8,949 nucleotides of DNA from assembly GCA_016937075.1 (NCBI GenBank), contig JAFGWQ010000002.1, forward strand, positions 1 to 8,949, given 5' to 3'. The notes beneath the pieces were generated by a model. The model worked only from the letters and a program-made list of their open reading frames with translations. It was not told the origin of the DNA and made no database searches. Both the position numbers and the translations under genes were made by a program. The DNA is from Campylobacterales bacterium. GTDB taxonomy: Bacteria; Campylobacterota; Campylobacteria; Campylobacterales; Sulfurovaceae. This document shows positions 5,837-8,949 of this stretch, piece after piece. Each line of letters opens with the position of its first letter. The first letter of the stretch is position 1.

Positions 5837-6936
5837 TGGCATTCGCACCTCTTAAAATCGGAAAATATACCATTGACACACCCATTATACAGGGTGGTAT
5901 GGGTGTTGGTATTAGTTGGGATCAATTGGCTGGTTCTGTTTCTTCAGAAGGAGGGCTTGGCGTGATCAGTGCTGTTGGTACTGGTATTTATGAAAATTGT
6001 GCGTATGCCGATAAACTGGCCGGTGATAATCGTCCTGTTGAAGCAGAAAATTTTTATTCAGCAAAAGCTTTGAGCGTTATTTTTGAAAATGCTCGTAAGA
6101 TTTGCGGGGATAAACCGCTCGGCTGTAATATCTTGTATGCCATGAATGATTACAAAAGAGTAGTAGAGGATGCCTGTAGAGCAGGGGCTAATATTATTAT
6201 TACAGGTGCCGGTTTGCCCCTTACAATGCCAGAATGTGTAAAGGATTTTCCCGATGTTGCTATAGTGCCGATAGTATCAACTGCAAAAGCACTTAAGATT
6301 CTATGCAAAAGATGGGAAAAAAGTCATGGCAGATTACCGGACGCCGTTATCGTTGAAGGACCGCTTAGCGGAGGGCATCAAGGCTTTAAATATGAAGAAT
6401 GTTTTTTACCTGAAAACCAATTGGAGGTTATATTGCCTCCTGTGGTAGAAGAAGCAAAGCTTTGGGGAGATATACCGGTAATTGCAGCAGGAGGTGTCTG
6501 GGACAATGAAGACATCAAGAAAATGTTTGACCTAGGAGCAAGAGGCGTTCAATTGGGCACAAGATTTATAGGCACAGTAGAGTGCGACGCAAGCGATGTT
6601 TTCAAACAAACTATTATTAATGCCACAAAAGATGACATACAGCTCTTCAAATCGCCGGTAGGTTATCCTGCTCGTGGTGTGAAAACCAATCTCCATAAGA
6701 TGATAGAAGAAGGCACTGCTCCAAAAGTAGCATGTATTTCAAACTGTGTCGCTCCTTGCCATAGAGGAGTAGAAGCAAAAGCAGTAGGATATTGTATAGC
6801 CGACAGACTAAGTGATGCATATTATGGAGATTTAAATAAGGGGTTATTTTTTACAGGCTCAAACGGCTATAAACTTACAGAAATTATTACTGTCAAAGAA
6901 TTGATGCACAAATTAAAATTTGGTGAGAATGGATGA
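5836..6936 (+). CDS. fabX: FabX-like FMN enzyme (nitronate monooxygenase family), probable decanoyl-ACP dehydrogenase/isomerase
   Basis: A 366-residue TIM-barrel flavoprotein of the nitronate monooxygenase/FabK superfamily. FMN-binding features: PIIQGGMGVGIS (16-27), IAAGGV (216-221) and GVQLGTRF (237-244). The candidate catalytic base is H181 in SGGHQG (178-183). A C-terminal cysteine motif, C300-x3-C304-x3-C308-x11-C320, looks like an iron-sulfur ligand set. From memory, the H. pylori gene in the same place between tyrS and amiA encodes FabX, an FMN and [4Fe-4S] enzyme that oxidises decanoyl-ACP and isomerises the product to the cis-3 form, starting unsaturated fatty acid synthesis. Position and Cys motif favour FabX over a true nitronate monooxygenase or FabK enoyl reductase; the substrate here is inferred. 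The GTG start has AAAGG 7 nt upstream (5824-5828) and overlaps the tyrS stop by one base. Confidence 0.8.
   Translation: MAFAPLKIGKYTIDTPIIQGGMGVGISWDQLAGSVSSEGGLGVISAVGTGIYENCAYADKLAGDNRPVEAENFYSAKALSVIFENARKICGDKPLGCNILYAMNDYKRVVEDACRAGANIIITGAGLPLTMPECVKDFPDVAIVPIVSTAKALKILCKRWEKSHGRLPDAVIVEGPLSGGHQGFKYEECFLPENQLEVILPPVVEEAKLWGDIPVIAAGGVWDNEDIKKMFDLGARGVQLGTRFIGTVECDASDVFKQTIINATKDDIQLFKSPVGYPARGVKTNLHKMIEEGTAPKVACISNCVAPCHRGVEAKAVGYCIADRLSDAYYGDLNKGLFFTGSNGYKLTEIITVKELMHKLKFGENG
6931..6936 (+). promoter_or_regulatory. Ribosome binding site for amiA embedded in the fabX stop
   Basis: GGATGA, which contains the fabX stop TGA, lies 7 nt before ATG 6944. The upstream in-frame ATG at 6929 has only GGTGAG ending about 1 nt away, too close to act. 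The 6944 start also yields a cleaner signal peptide (MLSRWLFISILF...), without the acidic MDDLN extension. Confidence 0.5.
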
Positions 6937-6943
6937 TCTGAAT

Positions 6944-8122
6944 ATGTTATCAAGATGGCTTTTTATTAGTATTTTATTTTCATACACACTTGTGTATGCA
7001 GTAAATGTTTTAGAAAAAGTATTATTAAATGATAAAGTATTAGAGTTGCAATTTAGGTCCGCGTTGGATAATGACCAAATTCATAGTTTTGATATGAAAA
7101 ATCCGACTAAAAAAGTATTTGATTTCAATAATGTTATTATGGGACAGAATATAGGTACTATTGATGCAAGTAATATGGTTCGTATAGCTCAAAATCAGCC
7201 AACCAAGATCAGAGTGGTAATCGATGGAGAGATAGGCGGAGAACCATATTTTTCTCCAACTAAAAAAACATACAAAATTCCACTTGAATTAAAAAAAAAT
7301 GAATTAGCATTTCTTTTTGCTGATAAATCAAAAAATGAAAACAATCTAGAGCCTCAAAATGAAAACAATAAAAAAAATATAGACAAACAAGAGACAAAAA
7401 AAGAAAAAGAGGTTACGACAACTTCTTTATGTTCGGCTAACGGAGATGTGGTAGTAATTGATGCAGGCCACGGCGGCAAAGATCCTGGCGCTACGAGTGG
7501 CGGTAAAAAAGAAAAAGATGCAGTACTTGCTATGGCAAAAAAATTGGACAAAGTACTGACCAAGCGAGGATACAAAGTATATTTGACACGGGATGATGAT
7601 CGTTTTTTGACTTTGGAGCAAAGAACAAAGATAGCCGACCACAAAGATGCTAAGATCTTTGTATCTCTTCATTGCAATGCGGCACCAAATGAACAAAAGG
7701 CATCTTCAATGTACGGCGTTGAGACATTTTTCTTACAAAAAACACGTGATGCTAGAAGCAAAAGAGTTGCAGAAAGAGAAAATAGCGCAGTATTGCAAGG
7801 TACTGATAGAAGTAGTAAACAAGTTATTTTGGATGCAGTTTTGTCCGGTCCGAAGATCATCTTATCTCATAAACTAGCCATTGACATCCAGAGAAATTTG
7901 CTTAGCAACCTGCGTGCCCACGATGGCGGCGTGAGAAGTGCTCCTTTTTGGGTGCTAGTCGGGGCAAGCAGACCATCTGTTTTAGTGGAAATTGGATACA
8001 TAACACATCCTGAAGAGCGAAGAAAGCTTTTTGATCCAAATTATCAAGAGCAAGCAGCCAAAGGCATAGCAGATGGTATCGGAATGTACTTAGCCAATCG
8101 CGCAAAAGAGATAGATAATTAA
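6944..8122 (+). CDS. amiA: Periplasmic N-acetylmuramoyl-L-alanine amidase (AmiA/AmiC type)
   Basis: A 392-residue secreted zinc amidase that cleaves the lactyl-peptide bond of peptidoglycan, needed to split septal wall between daughter cells. Order: signal peptide (about 1-19, MLSRWLFISILFSYTLVYA), a beta-rich AMIN-like targeting domain (about 20-115), a Lys/Glu/Asn-rich linker (about 118-165) and an Amidase_3 domain (about 170-388). The zinc and catalytic residues are intact: H176 (DAGHGG), E190 (KEKD), H243 (SLHCNA) and E349 (VEIGY). The segment from about 276 to 310 (AERENSAVLQG... through VILDAVLSG) aligns by eye with the helical insert that blocks the active site in E. coli AmiA/B/C until an activator such as EnvC binds. 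The activator candidate is the LytM-domain gene in the same cluster. Its start is 7 bp after fabX. An upstream start at 6929 (397 aa) is possible but less likely. Confidence 0.92.
   Translation: MLSRWLFISILFSYTLVYAVNVLEKVLLNDKVLELQFRSALDNDQIHSFDMKNPTKKVFDFNNVIMGQNIGTIDASNMVRIAQNQPTKIRVVIDGEIGGEPYFSPTKKTYKIPLELKKNELAFLFADKSKNENNLEPQNENNKKNIDKQETKKEKEVTTTSLCSANGDVVVIDAGHGGKDPGATSGGKKEKDAVLAMAKKLDKVLTKRGYKVYLTRDDDRFLTLEQRTKIADHKDAKIFVSLHCNAAPNEQKASSMYGVETFFLQKTRDARSKRVAERENSAVLQGTDRSSKQVILDAVLSGPKIILSHKLAIDIQRNLLSNLRAHDGGVRSAPFWVLVGASRPSVLVEIGYITHPEERRKLFDPNYQEQAAKGIADGIGMYLANRAKEIDN
7291..7299 (+). repeat. A9 homopolymer in amiA
   Basis: Nine consecutive A residues lie at the boundary between the AMIN-like domain and the linker, with an A8 run at 7370-7377 further on. 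Such tracts are slippage-prone. The reading frame is open here. Confidence 0.8.
7332..7369 (+). repeat. Imperfect tandem repeat in the amiA linker
   Basis: AAAATGAAAACAAT occurs at 7332-7345 and again at 7356-7369, a 24-bp period encoding KNENN and QNENN in the linker between the AMIN-like and catalytic domains. The period is a multiple of three, so copy changes would alter linker length without breaking the frame. Confidence 0.7.
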
Positions 8123-8163
8123 AAAATATAATTAACTTCTTTTGCAGGCATTGTGAATGATTT

Positions 8164-8185
8164 GAAAATGGGACCGCAGCCCCAT
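8164..8185 (-). terminator. Weak intrinsic terminator candidate for ppa
   Basis: Read on the minus strand, ATGGGG, loop CTGCGG, TCCCAT form a 6-bp stem (one G-T pair) that begins 6 nt after the ppa stop and ends in a run of four T (one of them in the stem). The T run is short and the stem small, so it is a modest candidate. On the plus strand no T run follows, so it would not clearly end amiA; the remaining 8123-8163 is AT-rich with no other hairpin. Confidence 0.35.
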
Positions 8186-8191
8186 GAGTGA

Positions 8192-8710
8192 TTATTTGTA
8201 GTTTTTGATAGCTTTTTCTAGAATCGCAGTTGCTTCCGCTTTGCCTTGGAATCCTGTCACTTTTACCCATTTGTTTGGCTCAAGCGCTTTGTATGTCTCA
8301 AAGAAGTTTTTGATACGATTTTGCGTGTGTACAGGGATATCGTTTAGATCTTGAATGTTGTCGTAAGTCGGATCTATTTTACTTGATGGTACTGCAAGCA
8401 GTTTTTCATCTCCGCCTTTTTCATCTTCGGTTAGAAGTACGCCTACAAGTCTGCATTTGATAACGCTGCCTGCTTGAAGTACATAATCACAAAGCACCAA
8501 TACATCTGCAGGGTCTTCGTCATCAGAAAGCGTATCAGGTACAAAACCATAGTTTGCAGGATAATGCATAGCTGAGTACAGAACTCTATCAACCATCACT
8601 GCGCCGCTCTCTTTGTCTAGTTCGTATTTGATATTTGAATTTAGAGGCACTTCGATGACAACTTTTATTTCATCCGGGTTTTTTCCGCAACCTATTTTGT
8701 CTATATTCAT
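8192..8710 (-). CDS. ppa: Inorganic pyrophosphatase (class I, soluble)
   Basis: A 172-residue cytoplasmic enzyme hydrolysing pyrophosphate to phosphate, which drives nucleic acid and aminoacyl-tRNA synthesis. Length and motifs fit the hexameric bacterial type. Metal and substrate residues are visible: K28 and E30 (NIKYELDK), R42, Y54 (MHYPANYGFVP), the signature D64-E-D66-PA-D69 (DEDPADVLV), D96, D101 and K103 (EDEKGGDEKLL), and the C-terminal YKALEPNKWVKVTGF. The open frame extends 20 codons upstream, but the ATG at 8710 is chosen: it has AAGGA 7 nt ahead (8718-8722 on the plus strand), and the family N-terminus begins at about this point, while the extension is a hydrophobic run unlike the family. 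It is convergent with amiA and divergent from the next gene, so it stands outside the operon. Confidence 0.95.
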   Translation of the reverse strand: MNIDKIGCGKNPDEIKVVIEVPLNSNIKYELDKESGAVMVDRVLYSAMHYPANYGFVPDTLSDDEDPADVLVLCDYVLQAGSVIKCRLVGVLLTEDEKGGDEKLLAVPSSKIDPTYDNIQDLNDIPVHTQNRIKNFFETYKALEPNKWVKVTGFQGKAEATAILEKAIKNYK

Positions 8711-8736
8711 ATTTGTGTCCTTGAAAAATTTTGAAA

Positions 8737-8745
8737 ATATTAGCA
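8737..8745 (-). promoter_or_regulatory. Candidate ppa promoter, extended -10
   Basis: On the minus strand TGCTAATAT offers a TGn plus a 4-of-6 match to TATAAT, about 26 nt before the ppa ATG. CATAAT slightly further upstream is an alternative. No clear -35 is seen. Low specificity in AT-rich DNA. Confidence 0.3.
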
Positions 8746-8785
8746 TAATTATGTTTAAGGCGATAAGCATTCTAAGCTACTTGAA

Positions 8786-8794
8786 TGATATAAT
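8786..8794 (+). promoter_or_regulatory. Extended -10 promoter for leader ORF and membrane gene
   Basis: TGATATAAT is a full TGn plus perfect TATAAT. Initiation would be near 8800, about 20 nt before the leader ORF ATG. A hexamer inverted repeat, TTGAAT (8781-8786) and ATTCAA (8806-8811), flanks the -10 and start region symmetrically and could be an operator, though 6-bp arms are easily chance. Confidence 0.55.
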
Positions 8795-8820
8795 TCCAGC
8801 AATATATTCAAAGGAATTTG

Positions 8821-8877
8821 ATGCTTAAAAATAAATTTGATAATAACTCCAAATTAAACAAGAAAGTAAGTAAGTGA
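8821..8877 (+). CDS. 18-codon leader-like ORF overlapping the next start
   Basis: An ATG with a strong ribosome site (AAAGGAA, 8810-8816) just downstream of a good promoter opens MLKNKFDNNSKLNKKVSK and stops at TGA 8875-8877. The stop overlaps the GTG start of the following membrane gene as GTGA, the same coupling arrangement as at 153. The peptide is Lys (6) and Asn (4) rich with no hydrophobic segment. I recognise no family. It could be a translated leader that delivers ribosomes to the weakly preceded GTG, or an unused frame. No terminator or anti-terminator pair is evident in 8821-8873, so classical attenuation is not supported. Real expression is inferred only from the promoter, ribosome site and overlap. 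Confidence 0.35.
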   Translation: MLKNKFDNNSKLNKKVSK

Positions 8878-8949
8878 GAGAAACACAACGAGGCGTAATA
8901 TATATGCTCATAGGCTCTTTTTTGTTTGCTATTACTATGGCATTTGCAA
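8874..8949 (+). CDS. Membrane protein N-terminus, probably EamA/DMT-family transporter (partial)
   Basis: The frame opens at GTG 8874, directly after an in-frame TAA (8871-8873), and runs to the window end (25 codons). It reads MRETQRGVIYMLIGSFLFAITM and continues AFA: a short polar N-terminus, then a first transmembrane helix with the 'G..YML..S..FA...A' pattern seen at the start of EamA/DMT (drug/metabolite) permeases. An alternative start is ATG 8904, with GAGG at 8890-8893. Only one helix is visible, so the family is a tentative match. Its likely promoter is at 8786-8794, and the overlapping leader ORF suggests translational coupling. Substrate is unknown. Confidence 0.5.
   Translation, partial: MRETQRGVIYMLIGSFLFAITMAFA

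Noticed and set aside
6423..6440. GGAGG...CCTCC hairpin and internal Shine-Dalgarno-like GGAGG in fabX
   Set aside because: Only 5-bp arms with an 8-nt loop, no start codon in a useful position and no T run.
6920..6943. TTG 6920, GTG 6923 or ATG 6929 as amiA start
   Set aside because: No properly spaced ribosome site, deeper overlap with fabX, and an acidic extension ahead of the signal peptide; ATG 6944 is better, though 6929 cannot be excluded.
7641..7662. 8-bp perfect stem ACAAAGAT / ATCTTTGT in amiA
   Set aside because: About one such stem is expected by chance in AT-rich DNA of this length, and it falls in strongly constrained codons before the SLHCNA motif.
7902..8270. Minus-strand open frame across the amiA 3' end and ppa 3' end
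   Set aside because: It is antisense to conserved coding sequence of amiA and out of frame with ppa; no domain or ribosome site supports it.
8711..8770. 20-codon N-terminal extension of ppa giving a hydrophobic leader
   Set aside because: The extension contains the promoter region and is unlike the family N-terminus; the ATG at 8710 has a well-spaced AAGGA.

Overview
The window is almost certainly chromosomal DNA from a member of the Campylobacterota (Epsilonproteobacteria). The DNA is AT-rich. The gene order ftsX – LytM/M23 protein – pyrH – rpoZ – spoT – tyrS – fabX-like flavoprotein – amiA matches what I recall of the conserved Helicobacter/Campylobacter neighbourhood. The genus cannot be fixed from the sequence alone; a free-living Sulfurimonas- or Sulfurovum-like lineage is only a guess.

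Positions 1-8122 hold one dense run of plus-strand genes. It opens with the 3' end of a probable ftsX, which overlaps by 4 bp a secreted coiled-coil protein with a zinc-ligand-less (degenerate) LytM domain, i.e. an EnvC-like amidase activator. After the only sizeable gap in the run (63 bp, with an extended -10 promoter) come pyrH (UMP kinase), rpoZ (RNA polymerase omega), spoT (bifunctional ppGpp synthetase/hydrolase), tyrS (tyrosyl-tRNA synthetase), a FabX-like flavoprotein (probable unsaturated fatty acid synthesis enzyme with a four-Cys motif) and amiA (periplasmic N-acetylmuramoyl-L-alanine amidase). Gaps within this second block run from a 1-bp overlap to 16 bp, so it is probably one operon with translational coupling. 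GTG starts are frequent: the EnvC-like gene, pyrH, spoT, fabX and the last partial gene.

Positions 8123-8191 separate amiA from the convergent minus-strand gene ppa (inorganic pyrophosphatase, 8192-8710) and contain a small hairpin suited to ending ppa transcription. Positions 8711-8873 are a divergent regulatory region: a plausible ppa promoter, a very good extended -10 on the plus strand, and an 18-codon leader-like ORF. The stop codon of that ORF overlaps the GTG start of a membrane protein, probably of the EamA/DMT transporter family, which is cut by the window end.

Two themes link the genes. One is envelope division: FtsX (membrane signal), an EnvC-like activator and an amidase that keeps the autoinhibitory insert form a plausible septal peptidoglycan-splitting circuit whose parts bracket the operon. 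The other is growth control: nucleotide supply (pyrH), RNA polymerase omega, ppGpp metabolism, tRNA charging and membrane lipid synthesis. No mobile element, CRISPR array, RNA gene or phage gene is visible. The least expected DNA signals are a perfect 15-bp inverted repeat with terminator-like architecture inside the spoT coding region, and the overlapping leader ORF before the transporter.
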